Assembly (NCBI RefSeq): GCF_963678635.1
Contig: NC_087069.1
Span: 8,320,633-8,384,632 of the forward strand
Direction of reading: 5' to 3'
Length of the DNA: 64,000 nt
From: Symsagittifera roscoffensis
Taxonomy: Eukaryota > Xenacoelomorpha > Acoela > Convolutidae
Positions 39,901 through 49,641 of the stretch are shown in pieces. Numbering within the stretch: position 1 is the stretch's first letter; every line of letters starts with the position of its first letter. The notes below the pieces were generated by a model. That model was not told where the DNA came from. It was given only the letters and a program-made list of their open reading frames with translations, and ran no database searches. The translations under genes and the position numbers were made by a program.

Positions 39901-41031
39901 GCTCCTCGTCACATCTTGACAGTCTCGTATGTCCACTTCCACCGAGCCTATGCCCTCAATCTTTGATATTGTACCGTTCGGATTCTCAACTGTTGTCCCC
40001 TCATCCCATTTCTCAAAGCTTGAGAAGACAGCCTTGTCGCGCACTACATGATCGGTGCATCCCGTATCCACAATGAGATCATCTCCCTTCATTGAGGTTG
40101 TTGCACAACAACTGAAGAACCCTGTCTTTGCCTGCTTGCAGTCCCTTGCAAAGTGTCCTTGTTGTCCACACTTGAAGCACCCTTGCTTCCTTGAAGTTGG
40201 ACCACTTGCTTCATTCGAGCCACTGCCTCGAGCACCAGATTGACCACTGTCACTTCTGGATCTGCAATCTCTTGCCAAATGACCCTTCTGACCGCACACA
40301 AAACAGCCACCACCCGACGCTCCTTTCTTCTTCCTCACAGCTTGCATAGCTATGTGTCCATTCCCAGTCTTCTCTCCACATCGAGCTCGTCTCGAGTCAT
40401 CATAGTTCCTCAACCTCGTTCTCAGCTCTGTAAAAGTCTTGGCCGGCTGGAAGCTCTCCTGCACCACGAAATGCTCAAAGCTGTCAGGCAGTCCGTTGAT
40501 CACGAGCGCATTGAAGAGTGTGTCCGTAATTGCTTCCCCAGCTTCACTCAGCCGCGTCATCAGCTCTTGACTTCGAACGAAGTAGTCATCGAGATCCTCC
40601 TCTGATCCTAGGCGCAGCTTCGCAAGCTGGCCTACTAGACTGACCACTGTAGGCCTCTCCACACTGCAAAACTTCTCTTGCAGCAGTCTCCAGGCCTTCG
40701 TCCCATCGCCATAGCCATCCGCAGCCACGCAGTCGTTCTTGATGTACATCAGTGTGGTGTTGTTCAGGACCAGAGCTAGATGTGACCACACTGTGTTTCG
40801 GTTGTCTTTCCTCTGCTGGATCAGCACAGCTCGCTCCTGCATCTTGGTGTTGTACGCCGTCATCTGGTCAGCATTCGGATTCTCAGGTAGCGTAGGTTCA
40901 GCTTCTGGTAGATCGTCATTGCCCATCACAGTCCTGAACAGGCCTTTGGTATGCATCAGTGCCACAAACTTCGTCGACCAAGCTGGAAAATCTTCAGACT
41001 TTCCACTGAATCCAGCCAGTTTCAAGTCCAT
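36940..41031 (-). CDS. gag-pol: Copia Gag-Pol polyprotein, about 1363 aa, intact
   Basis: The frame is open from 41085, but the AUG at 41029-41031, giving MDLKLAGFSGK, is the likelier start because the Copia Gag fold begins there. Two CCHC knuckles lie at about residues 241-255 (CFVCGQKGHLARDC) and 284-298 (CFKCGQQGHFARDC). Protease VDTG is at about 319-322. The integrase zinc finger (WHRRLGHLN..CEVC) is followed by the catalytic triad in FSDIQGP (~513), RTDNGGEY (~571) and NGVAERYNR (~607). RT carries VDD in VWVDDIII (~1032). RNase H has ADADWAG, SEAEY and EDNQS. Integrase before RT is the Ty1/Copia order. All catalytic motifs are intact and the stop abuts the polypurine tract. The element is potentially autonomous. 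Confidence 0.96.
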   Translation of the reverse strand: MDLKLAGFSGKSEDFPAWSTKFVALMHTKGLFRTVMGNDDLPEAEPTLPENPNADQMTAYNTKMQERAVLIQQRKDNRNTVWSHLALVLNNTTLMYIKNDCVAADGYGDGTKAWRLLQEKFCSVERPTVVSLVGQLAKLRLGSEEDLDDYFVRSQELMTRLSEAGEAITDTLFNALVINGLPDSFEHFVVQESFQPAKTFTELRTRLRNYDDSRRARCGEKTGNGHIAMQAVRKKKGASGGGCFVCGQKGHLARDCRSRSDSGQSGARGSGSNEASGPTSRKQGCFKCGQQGHFARDCKQAKTGFFSCCATTSMKGDDLIVDTGCTDHVVRDKAVFSSFEKWDEGTTVENPNGTISKIEGIGSVEVDIRDCQDVTRSYTFHNVLFVPSYNVNLMSVSSAIARGSSFSFTSDSSHLVAPDGRRLPVKQRGKLFFLECKFKRNAMTLATKAKMETSSAMLWHRRLGHLNKHDLISVVDVGELGFCEVCTASKMHEVAMPKKTENRATAVGQRVFSDIQGPFEVASMHGARYAVSFIDDFSRLAVVKYLVKKSDTLSKFKDFVAEHGTPKCLRTDNGGEYSSNAFRMFCREMQVKQEFTVPNTPQQNGVAERYNRVITEMTRCLLADAKLSKMFWVRAMSTAVRVRNLCPTSSNEHRISSMEMHYGKPSKVNYLRVFGCLAYYLDRGNRRKLDPKGKKSKFIGYDEESKAYLLMDLETKRVVRARSVTFNEDIIPDDFLVDSEQSQTLGLSIEGCIDVEETSTKTITESTNKANDSGAAASVGVTEDDPVETEELEPPSTEPPEQRPTEIPEQRSTRTRNPPIRYGLAYTHASVIAQEPRSYLEAVSGPEREQWLAAMALEVQSLKAMGTWTLVDRPNSRKVIPGRWVLAVKRDAMGQVERFKARYVVKGFMQVEGLDFNETFAPTCKPETKRILLALGAQDDLVLHQMDVKSAFLNSPLTETVYMEQPEGFSSGDNQVCLLQRSIYGLKQAGRDWYQTLSTFLLETGFTRSTNDFCLFTMRGMDDAMIYVLVWVDDIIIGCKLQAEVDRVRDRFTDRFKMDDRGPLAWFLKMQVKRAPGSVTVNQSRYIEDCLERFGLADCKPVGTPADISTQLTKKDCPGTGSEEAVAMQREDYRGIVGSLLYIAKQTRPDILATVTQLSRFLENPGRTHWVAAKRVLRYLKGTKDLELCYIKDPDGFNLYGSADADWAGDVDDRRSTTGYSFHVQRSGAAISWSTKKQPTAAISTSEAEYQAMAAAVQEGLYLRSLLNEMDMTCDGPTVINEDNQSCIKMCKNPVMQKRTKHIDVKYHFVRERVEDGTFALEYCPTENMEADLLTKSLSKAKVDQHRRTLMGCSLTLDKANSA

Positions 41032-41114
41032 CTCTGCTTTGCTAAAGGCTAGATAAAAGCTAAAAAAAACTCTGACAGAAATCAAATAATTATTAAATCA
41101 AAAAGTTTAGAAAT

Positions 41115-41128
41115 CTGGGCCCATAACC
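41115..41128 (-). promoter_or_regulatory. Copia primer site complementary to internal initiator tRNA-Met
   Basis: On the minus strand GGTTATGGGCCCAG directly follows the 5' LTR. It pairs with the anticodon stem-loop of initiator tRNA-Met, not its 3' end, as known for Drosophila copia, which is primed by a cleaved half-tRNA. Confidence 0.85.
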
Positions 41129-41466
41129 TGTTAAGATTCAGAGTTAGAGCAAGTAGGACTAGGGGATAGAGGTTTGAGAGTTATCTGAGGTTTCAACTGA
41201 GGAGAGAGAAGAGATACTGATTGTTGAAGAATGAATTGAGATTGTGTTTTTAAAATGACACGACAAACTGACCATCAAATAGTACCAGTTAATTAATTAC
41301 CAGTTAATTAATTAGTTTATCAAATACCAGCAGACCAGTTGACCTTGTCTGAGTGCATTGAGTTTTATACCAGTTGACCTTTAATTAGGTTTCTATTGCT
41401 CAAGTCTGACCTTGAGTTTGGTCTGGTATTTCACTAGTCTGGCATTGAGCTCGTCTGTCCTCAACA
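41129..41466 (-). repeat. Copia 5' LTR
   Basis: 338 bp; a single visible difference from the other LTR (GACC here, GAGC at the matching site near 36757). Confidence 0.93.
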
Positions 41467-41471
41467 ATATA

Positions 41472-41838
41472 AAGCACAAAAAGATAGATTTCGTTCCTTG
41501 AAACAAATCAATTCTGGCAAATAAGCTTCTTTCAACCAATTTGGAACGATTTCTAAGACGGATTAAATCTCCACTTACGCGTTAATATCACGAAATATGT
41601 CGCGTGTTAATTGTCCCAAACTGGCCAAAATGCCAATCTTTAAACCCCCATAACTTTACGAAAAATGGTCATAGGTGAAATATCTTTTCAAATTTAAGCT
41701 CAGCACAACAATAACTTTCGAATGATATAAAAAAATCCCGTCAAAAATGGCTAGTTAAAAAGTCGAAATTTGTCTGAAGAAAAAAAAACCCACCCCGGGC
41801 ACAAATATTCCGTTACTTTCGTATCGAAAGTCGGAACA
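41472..41838 (-). repeat. GTTCCGACT repeat copy 1, right part
   Basis: Continues the repeat split by Copia. It contains the conserved GCGTTAAT/GCGCGTTAATTGTCCC block and ends with GTATCGAAAGTCGGAAC. The next copy begins nine bases later, so copies 1 and 2 are in tandem. Confidence 0.78.
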
Positions 41839-41846
41839 ATAATAAC

Positions 41847-42373
41847 AAGACTGCTCTTATCAGGGCGAAGCCCTGAATGTTCCGACTGCCTTTTAAGGTT
41901 TATGGAGCAGTAAAAACATTTAAAAATTCAATGAAATAAAACAAAACGAAAAAAAAATTTATCTAAAATTTGAAATTTATAAAAATCATCCCCCCACACG
42001 CCATATGATTTACAAAAGGATGGAATTCGCTCCTTTTAACAAACCAATTATGGCAAATAGGCTTCTTTTAGCCAATTGGGAACGATTTCTAAGGTGGATT
42101 AAATCTCACTTACGCGTTAATAACGCGAAATATATCGCGCGTTAATTGTCCCAAATTGGCCAAAATGGTATTCTTTAAAGCCCCGTAACTTTACGAAAAA
42201 TTATCACAGGTGAAAATTTTTTTCAAATTTGAGCTCAATACAACAATACCTTTCGAATGATATTAAAACAATCCGTCAAAAATGGGTAGTTAAAAAGTCG
42301 AAATTTGTCTGAAGAAAAAAAAAACCCACCCGAGCACAAATATTCCGTTACTTTCGTATCGAAAATCGGAACA
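41847..42373 (-). repeat. GTTCCGACT MITE-like repeat copy 2 (best full copy)
   Basis: About 527 bp. It opens with AAGACTGCTC and a CAGGGC/GCCCTG hairpin, then GTTCCGACT. It contains the CGCGTTAAT...CGCGCGTTAAT palindrome block and ends with the inverted sequence near TCGGAAC. Inverted GTTCCGACT/AGTCGGAAC ends and no coding capacity suggest a non-autonomous DNA element, but a target duplication is not clear. Confidence 0.75.
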
Positions 42374-44025
42374 ACAAGAAAAATCTACAAATATAAAACT
42401 TGAAGTTTGCTCAAAACGAACATTTTTTTGTTTGTGAGCGTTAATTTTTACGTGTTTTAGGGAATACAAATTTTGCAAAAACGACTAAAACAAAAATAAA
42501 ACTGTATTTTTATGAAAAATTCCCGTTTAAACAGCTTAATTAGATAGTATAAATTTTTTTACCCCAAAGATAGTTACCAGGGAGTCTATATTGTGCAAGA
42601 TTCTTGCAAAATTTTTTATTTCAAACTAAACAAATAAAGGATGCAAGTTTTTTTCGAAAACTTGTTTTACTTTTCAATAATGTTGCACGATTGGGATTTC
42701 AAACAAAGAACGGTAACCCGTAATGCATCTGGAATGCGAACCGGACAAAATTCTAGCAATCAATCCTCACTTTGCATGATTCTTCAGCACTTTTTTGAAG
42801 TGTAGAGCGAACCATGTAGAGTTTTCGTTGATGATGTGTACTAATCTGGTTTCAATTAATGATTGCATTTCAAGAGAAGGCACTCCGCCCTAAAGTTACT
42901 TAGGCAAAATTGAAATTTTGCTCCAAAAATAAAGCTCCAAATTTGAAAACTAATTAAAATTTAGATTATTTTATGTCTGTGTGAATGCCTGCTTCTTTTA
43001 AGCGAAATGTTTTGACATATTCTAACTCAACTAGAGCCGGATATAGCTGTTTTATCTGATTCATCACTTTATCTGTGACGAGTTATTTTGAGCAGTATCA
43101 ACGATCAAACTCAATTTTAATAGATCTGGAGTTTGTGGTTGTTTTCATCTCTCACTTTTGTCCGGTAAAACGTCTGTGGTAATACTGAGGTTCAGTTATA
43201 ATAGCGAAAGCAGAGAAAAACTGTATGTCATCCCATTTTCTTTTCACAACAATTAGGAAACAGTGTTTTCTCTTCTTTTTTTTCTTTAATGCTCGTTATT
43301 TTGTATAGTTTTACCGCCTAAAAATCTAGTTGCAATTTTTTGTCTTATCTGAACCTGATCATTTTACGGTTTTGGCTGTTTTTTTTCTATAAGCCTGAGT
43401 GAATGCAAAAAAAAGTTGCTAACAGACCAAAGCAAAAAGCAGCAAAAAACCAAAATAACAATTTTATAAGGTTTCCCTTTCAAACAACTTCTTCGGATAG
43501 CATATTTTCACCTCAAATATAGTTACCAAGGAGCTTATTTTTTGCATAACTTTTGCTACATTTTTTTTTCAAACTGCAAGATATCAGCAAAACTTGTTCT
43601 TTTTTGCAAAAAATTTCGGATTTCAAGTAAACAAGGATAATTAGTCCTCACTTTGGTTTCTCTGAAGTGTAGCATGAACTTCAAGGAGTTCTTCTTCTAT
43701 TACTTCCACTAACTGTGTCGAGTTTTCGCTGATGTTGTATAATTTAATAGTTTCAACAAAGCCTCTGATTTCAAATTATGTGGCTTTTTATCCTAATTTT
43801 TTTGGTAGTTTATAGAGACTTAAAAATTTCTTATTAATATCATCGCAAACTATAAGTATAGTCTGCCTATTGTTAATGTTTTTCAAAGATGATGAATGTA
43901 CCTGAGAAACATTATTTTTTGTTTATTCATAAAATTGTTTCAAAAAATTCTTGTTTTCGTGAAACTATTAACAATTCTAAAAAAAAGTTACCGGATGGAG
44001 ATTTGGATGAAATTGTGCCAGAGAC
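42374..44025. other. Host DNA with an old ~950 bp-spaced duplication
   Basis: No gene is supported. About 42540-42860 and 43490-43770 are diverged copies of one another. Shared landmarks are TAGTTACCA(G/A)GGAG, ATCCTCACTTTG/GTCCTCACTTTG, GAAGTGTAG and GAGTTTTCG(T/C)TGATG. A segment near 43155-43225 (TTTGTCCGGTAAA...GAGAAAAACT) recurs near 46935-47000. Confidence 0.5.
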
Positions 44026-44390
44026 CAGAGGCGGATCTAGGATTTTCTCAAGGGCAGAGGTGGGCAGAGTGGTTCAGCGGTTTTCAATAAAAATCCAAAA
44101 GTTTTCGACCTTTTCGTAGATTGACCAAAGTGATTTTCCGAAATCTCCCAAAGCACTAAAAAAACCCTGGTTTGGCCAAATTTTTTGCGCAGCAGGTAAA
44201 TTTTCGAAAACAGAAACAGGCGTTTTCAGGACCTTTTATGGAAAATTTTGACCAAAAATTGCGTTTTCTTATTGCCTTCAGAAAAATTCAGGGTCTGTCG
44301 GCAAAAATTGGATATCGCAAAGTAGTTAAGATGGAGGACCCTTTCGATCTCAGGGTCGAATCCCTGAAAAAGGTTGTCTGCCCCCAACCC
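44026..44390 (+). mobile_element. hAT-like MITE, damaged copy
   Basis: Begins CAGAGGCGGATCTAGGATTT, the same terminus as the 55703-56144 element. It shares the internal hairpin CAGGGTCGAATCCCTG (44352-44367) and a GACCAAAAATT segment. The right terminus is not preserved. Confidence 0.6.
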
Positions 44391-44668
44391 CTTGAAGACC
44401 AAGTTAACATACGCTCCCTCAAAGCGGTCTAGAATGTTAACTTAGTTCTGAGTTCGAGTTTTTAGCCTATCAGAACAGAGCATTTCACTTGCAGCGCTTA
44501 TCAAAATTATTTTAAAGTGAACGCTGAAGTGGAGGCTGTTAACTTGATCCAAAAATGGTTGAATATCTGGCATTCTGAATAGCTTTTTTGAAGGCGAGAA
44601 TGCTCTATTAACAATGAAGGTGATGTTAAAACTAATTGGTGCGACCTTCTTAACAAAAATGAAGGAAT

Positions 44669-44884
44669 GCTTGTGCTCGGGTGTTTTTTTTCTCCAGAAA
44701 AATTTTGTATTTTATAACTATAGCGTTTTTTGACAAAACTTATTTTTATCATTTAGAAGGTATAGTTGTCCTCAGCTTTTATTTAAAAAGACATTTCACC
44801 TGTGATTATTTTTCGTAATGGGGTTTTAAAAATTGCCATTTTGGCCAATTTGGGACAATTAATGCGCGATATTTAGGCCAGCCA
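44669..44884 (+). repeat. GTTCCGACT repeat copy 3, partial
   Basis: Reverse orientation relative to copy 2. It retains GTGCTCGGGTG, TTCACCTGTGATTA and TTTGGGACAATTAA, and loses both ends. Confidence 0.65.
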
Positions 44885-45402
44885 AGTGAATCCATTTCGA
44901 ATAAATTAGAAAATTATAAAATAGATTTGTTTTTTACTTAAATTTGAGCAGGCTTTGAAAATTCACAAAAAAAAATTAGATTCGTTGCCATTAAGTTCAA
45001 TTTTCAATATTTTAACACTTTTTCGGTCTTACCAATCAAATCTTCAGCAAATTGAAAGTCTTACAATTTAACGACTCTCGGCTTCAGGTCCTAGATGAAC
45101 GTTTTTTCCCACTGATAAAACATTCTTAAGTTCATATTCATGGCTGCGACATTTATATGCAAGGGTGCACATTTTAGTTATAAAGTAGTAAGTTTCTATT
45201 TTTGTTGTTGAGTTATAACATTTCGTTGCTGTCTGATGTTCAATTTTTAAAAATAAAAAACTGTCCTTTTAAAATTTACGGAAGTAAATTAAATTATATT
45301 AAAAATTAGGACACCAAAAACTAACAATTACATTCCGACTGCAAAAACTTTTTAAAAAAATTGTTACATTTTTATCAATTTTATCTAGGTGTCAAAAATC
45401 CG
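44885..45402. other. Unassigned host DNA
   Basis: AT-rich, with no frame or repeat recognised. Confidence 0.5.
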
Positions 45403-45604
45403 GATCTACTTAACGATCCCCCTCCCCCCTATAGTATCTCTTTAAGCATCTCCACCCCTATGATTAAATACAGGAAATTAGCGCTAAAGCTTTGTATTGA
45501 GAGTTCTAATTTTTGCTGCATTCTGATTGGTCGACTAACTTAACCTACTTTTTTCCCCATTTCTGAAAAGGAGGGGGGGGGGGGGGGAGGATGTTAGGTA
45601 GATC
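45403..45604. mobile_element. Small MITE with C-run/G-run inverted ends
   Basis: The left end GATCTACTTAACGATCC followed by C-rich sequence pairs with a right end of G-run then GGATGTTAGGTAGATC. It is about 202 bp and non-coding. It includes a guanine run of about 16 near 45572-45587, which could form quadruplex structure. Confidence 0.55.
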
Positions 45605-46422
45605 GAAAAATTCTTGAAATGTTACCCAATCACTCATGATTTATCTTGAACTACGAACAAAAAATGTTCTGTAGTCAATAGTTAGGAGTGACTTAAAAAT
45701 GAAATAACCGCTTGTACCAGTCGAATTTCCTAGTTTATTATAAAGAGCTATTTAAAGTGGTCCAGTAATGCGTGCTATTTAAATTGGTTTATTTTGTGGG
45801 CACCTAGCTCATAAAAAATATCATTTGAAATAACTACCGGTATTACAAGCACATTTAATTATCTCGAATGCAGTTTTATTAAATCAGTATAATTACAGCA
45901 AATTTGATGTGTATATCAAGATGGCGTCAGAAAACTTTTTTAAACTTCGAAAAAAAAACTTTTATTTGCTAGTTAAAATTACCATCCAATCTACAAGTGA
46001 ACGTCATGCTGTATTTTTTATATTTGTCAATTGACTGTTTTCGTAGAATAACTTGTTTAAATAAACTTCCTTCTAAATCTCCATTTTTCTAGCTCATCAG
46101 GAAAGCTTCGATTTTTTTCTCGAAAACAACTTTTCAACGCGGTTTAGTTTTTTATCCTCAGTCTCAGAGTCGATTTGAGTTTTTAAAAACGTTGAATAGT
46201 TTATGCTAGAAAAAACTCTGAAATTGAGCGTTGAATTCAGTGTTCTAATTAGTAAAACACATAAGCTCTTGAGACTCGCAATAAAAAAAACGTATTAGAG
46301 CTCATTAGTTTTAAATTGAAGCACGAAAAAACAACAGCCACATAATCACCAATCAACATGACAAAATAAACTGAGACCAAAATAATGTTTTAACGCCATT
46401 TGAAACAATAGAAAGTATTGAT
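45605..46422. other. Unassigned host DNA
   Basis: About 800 bp of AT-rich sequence with no gene or repeat that I can support. Confidence 0.5.
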
Positions 46423-46763
46423 ATTCCGACTTTTGGTACAAAAGTAACGGAATATTTGTGCTGGGGGTGGGTTTCTTTTTCTTCAGGCAAATTTCGATTT
46501 TTTAATCCGTCCTAGAAACCGTTTCATTTGGTTAACGGAAGCTTGTTTGCCATAATTGATTTGTTACTTGGAGCAAAATTTATCACTTTGTTTTTCATAT
46601 GGAGCATGGCAATAATATTTTCAGCTTGGCGGAAGTCTCAATGTATAAAAAAAATTGTTTCGTTTTTATAACTTTTTGTTTTTTCATGTTATTATTGCTC
46701 CATAGATCTTAAAAGGCAGTCGGAACATTCAGGGCATCGCATTGATACAAGCAGTGTTAATGA
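46423..46763 (+). repeat. GTTCCGACT repeat copy 4, internally deleted
   Basis: Both ends are recognisable: ATTCCGACTTTTGGTAC at the left, and GCAGTCGGAACATTCAGGGC then ACAAGCAGTG at the right. The central CGCG palindrome block is missing. Confidence 0.68.
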
Positions 46764-48499
46764 AAAATTAGTCTAGTTTGCTTCTTTTATGGTTTATGAT
46801 TCGACAGAGCTCAACTCTGTTAAACTCAGATAGAGCAATCACAATTTTTTTGACGAATTCATTTATGTCGCATCAGCAACTAAATCCCATTTTGTAGCTT
46901 TTTTTTCAATTTTGATTGCTTTTACCTCCTCTAAACTTTGTCCGGTAAACATCTGTGGTAATATTGAGGTTAAATTAAAGTAGTGAAAGCAGAGAAAAAC
47001 TATGTCAACCAACTTTGAAGTTTACGGTGCCCTCTAAAGTAAAAAAAAATAGAGCGATTTCGGTTCAAATTCAGAGCTACCAGAAAAATTACCCTGCCTT
47101 TCCTGCTTCTTATCACGGTTGAAAATATTAAAATTTCAGCTGGGTTGTCTAATTTGACTTTGCGGCTGAGAAGATTAAACAAGATTAGACTATGATTAAA
47201 AGCCAGTTTTACCAACACCCCTATCTGATTAGATTTCTTAATACCCTTGAATTTCTTATGATTGCACACGATAGCGTCATCAGGTCGATCTTGAAAGATT
47301 TGGGTAGAGCTTTTCGTTTAGAAGAATGGGTTAGCTCCGTTTGATTGAATGAAAGGACCATGTGAACAATTCCTTTTAGCCAATCAATTGATGTTCCCCT
47401 GGTACTCGAATTTTTCCACCGTCCTAGACAAAATTTAGCATCTTTATTACTATATTTGGGTAATTTTGAATTTTCAGGACTTTTTTGGCATGTTTTAACC
47501 ATATCAACCAAAGTTGGGCTGTTTTGACAATCTGAAACGAAGTTTAATAAATTTCAAATCTCAAGACAAAACTGACATTTAGTTTTCCTCAACCAAAAAA
47601 AATGTACTCGATTTTTGCTCTGCCCAATTTAGATATCTTTTGTCGATCTCAACAAAAATGGGGTGTGCCTAAACTTAAGCAAAAACACATGCTCTGAAAT
47701 TTGCTCGTGCCAGCTCGAATAGTCTATCAAGACTCGGCATAAATTAGTCATTTCTGAAAGTTTTGTCAATCTGCTATAATTTCAACGCTAAAACCATGTT
47801 ATTGAATCAATCAGCATTGATTTTTTTTAATCCAGCTAAATTTGAAAAATTTTATGGCATCCATTGTGCTAACTTCGTGAAATTAACACGAGCAAGAATC
47901 CCATGTAGAATCCCTTGTATGAAATTTTTTTAGTTGCAATTCTATCAGTTCTAGAATTTGAAAATATCTTTATTATCATTAATATCATCAAAAGTATCAA
48001 AATATCATTATTAACATAAATATCATTTAAAATATCATTATAAGAAACAAAAGTAAAAAAAATGGTGTTTTTAGACATTCAGCGATAGTTTGGTTGGCAT
48101 TGGCCAATGAGTTATCTGCCAAATGAACTAATTTAACTAAACCAGAAAAAAAGTAGTTTTTTAACTAATTAAAGTTAGGTTTTTCTTCTGTTAAACTGAC
48201 AATGTTAACCATATGAAACAATGAAAACAATAGTAATTTGTTGTAAACTAAAATACGTCGGAACTAACTTGCATTTTGTAGGTAATTATTTAAGAGTGAC
48301 TCTTTTCAATCTGAGCAAAAATTGTAACTTAATTTTTCTCAGCAACAAGAATTTTTTTGGTATTTTTAATACCAAATTGATAAACTAACTACTGAAACAG
48401 TTTTACCTTGAATTTTTTCTCATTTGAAATTAGTTTGTCTAACACCATTTGCGTGCGAAAAAAATTAAAAATAAAATTGAAGACTATCTGAATACAAAA
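46764..48499. other. Unassigned host DNA
   Basis: The segment at 46935-47000 resembles 43155-43225. A 96-codon minus-strand frame at 47221-47511 has no domain or splice support, and I do not call it. Sequence is unremarkable up to the giant-element LTR at 48500. Confidence 0.45.
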
Positions 48500-48909
48500 T
48501 GGAACCTGATCTAAACTACATTTTATGATTGGATAAATTAAATGTTTTACCAATGTAAAGTATTTAATATTAACCAATCACGATCCATCTAACTAACAAC
48601 CCACTTAATTGTAAGTGCTGAAGTTACTTGTAATTTCAGCACCAGAGAGATTTGAATTTAACTTAGAAATTAGTTGCACTCTCCCGAGTACTTCAGCAGC
48701 CGCAATAAACCAGTATACCCTAGATCTATTGAGCCTAGCAGAGACTAGTTAAACAACCTGAGACTAGATAGTATAAGAGTAAGATTAGGATCGGTATTAG
48801 ACTAAGAAGTTGCACGAATCTATCCGGCCGAAAATAAGATAGCGTGACGAGCAGACGGTGTACCCTATCCGAAATTACTCTATGAGTTATACACTCCAGT
48901 CCTAACTCA
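48500..48909 (+). repeat. 5' LTR of the right-hand giant element (subfamily 2)
   Basis: 410 bp, identical by eye to 393-802. It is preceded by unrelated ATACAAAA and followed by the primer site (TGGTGCGACC at 48912). Confidence 0.9.
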
Positions 48910-48994
48910 TCTGGTGCGACCATAAGTCTCGAACAAGACCTTACTAGATTAGAATTAACCAAAATAGATTAGAAATTAGACAAAAACATTCAAA

Positions 48995-49228
48995 ATGTTA
49001 TACGACAATAATTTAATCGAAATGTCTCTACGACTCAATAGATCAGAGCCAATATTCCGAACCATAACAGAACTACCCGGAATTGGAAGAAGACCTCGAA
49101 CCAGAGACGACATACGACAAAGTAGAAACTTGCCGTATAGTTATATGATAGTTCGGCAAAAGCCAGAACAAACTTTTATATTTCGAATACTACTTGCAAT
49201 GAATTTAGATTTCCATTTGCAAACATAA
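48995..49228 (+). CDS. Second copy of the conserved 77-aa leader ORF
   Basis: Its protein is identical to 3099-3332, with seven synonymous differences in the DNA. The sequence just upstream differs by two substitutions and a two-base deletion. See the first copy for composition and possible role. Confidence 0.7.
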   Translation: MLYDNNLIEMSLRLNRSEPIFRTITELPGIGRRPRTRDDIRQSRNLPYSYMIVRQKPEQTFIFRILLAMNLDFHLQT

Positions 49229-49556
49229 AACCTTGAAGTTAATCTTCAAAATCATTTCAGGCGCTAAACAAAATTAATAATATACAATAACGATTGATAA
49301 AAAGATCTCAGATCGTTTTCCTAAAACTCTGCAGTATTATACAAAACATGTTTGAAAAATATTTATTAGAAATAAAAATAAAAATTAGTAGCATGACAAT
49401 AAATGGTTAGTAATCATAAATCATCCTGTTGTTCCAGCTTCATCACCTAAAACATAACAGCAATCATCAACTCACTAACATCATAAAACACTAAATCTTT
49501 CCTTTACACAAATTTAAAATTTAATTAAAACTTAAAGTCACTTAAATTCAAAATCA

Positions 49557-49641
49557 GATCATCAAGGCTTATCCTTGGATCTTAAATCATTTTCTACTTA
49601 ATTAAATTTTAAACTTGATCATCAAGGCTTATCCTTGGATC
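49557..49641 (+). promoter_or_regulatory. Twin stem-loops, second copy
   Basis: The 25 bp unit occurs at 49557-49581 and 49617-49641, with sequence and spacing equal to 3664-3748, while intervening bases vary. Confidence 0.5.

Larger units (their letters stand above)
36595..41466 (-). mobile_element. Intact young Ty1/Copia element, 4,872 bp
   Basis: Two 338 bp LTRs (36595-36932 and 41129-41466) differ at one position by eye. The 5 bp target duplication ATATA lies at 36590-36594 and 41467-41471. One uninterrupted Gag-Pol frame, a polypurine tract (GAGTGGGGG on the minus strand, 36933-36941) and a half-tRNA primer site complete it. It sits inside a GTTCCGACT repeat. It is visibly GC-richer than its surroundings, which with the near-identical LTRs suggests a recent arrival. 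Confidence 0.96.

Noticed and set aside
38282-40605. Several plus-strand frames of 60-126 codons inside the Copia element
   Set aside because: All are antisense shadows of the intact minus-strand Gag-Pol frame.
44065-44370. tRNA-like A box (TGGTTCAGCGG) and B-box-like GGTCGAATCC suggesting a tRNA-derived SINE
   Set aside because: The boxes are about 280 bp apart, far more than a tRNA allows, and the element has hAT-type ends.
47221-47511. 96-codon minus-strand frame
   Set aside because: No recognised domain, no exon borders, and no second copy for comparison.
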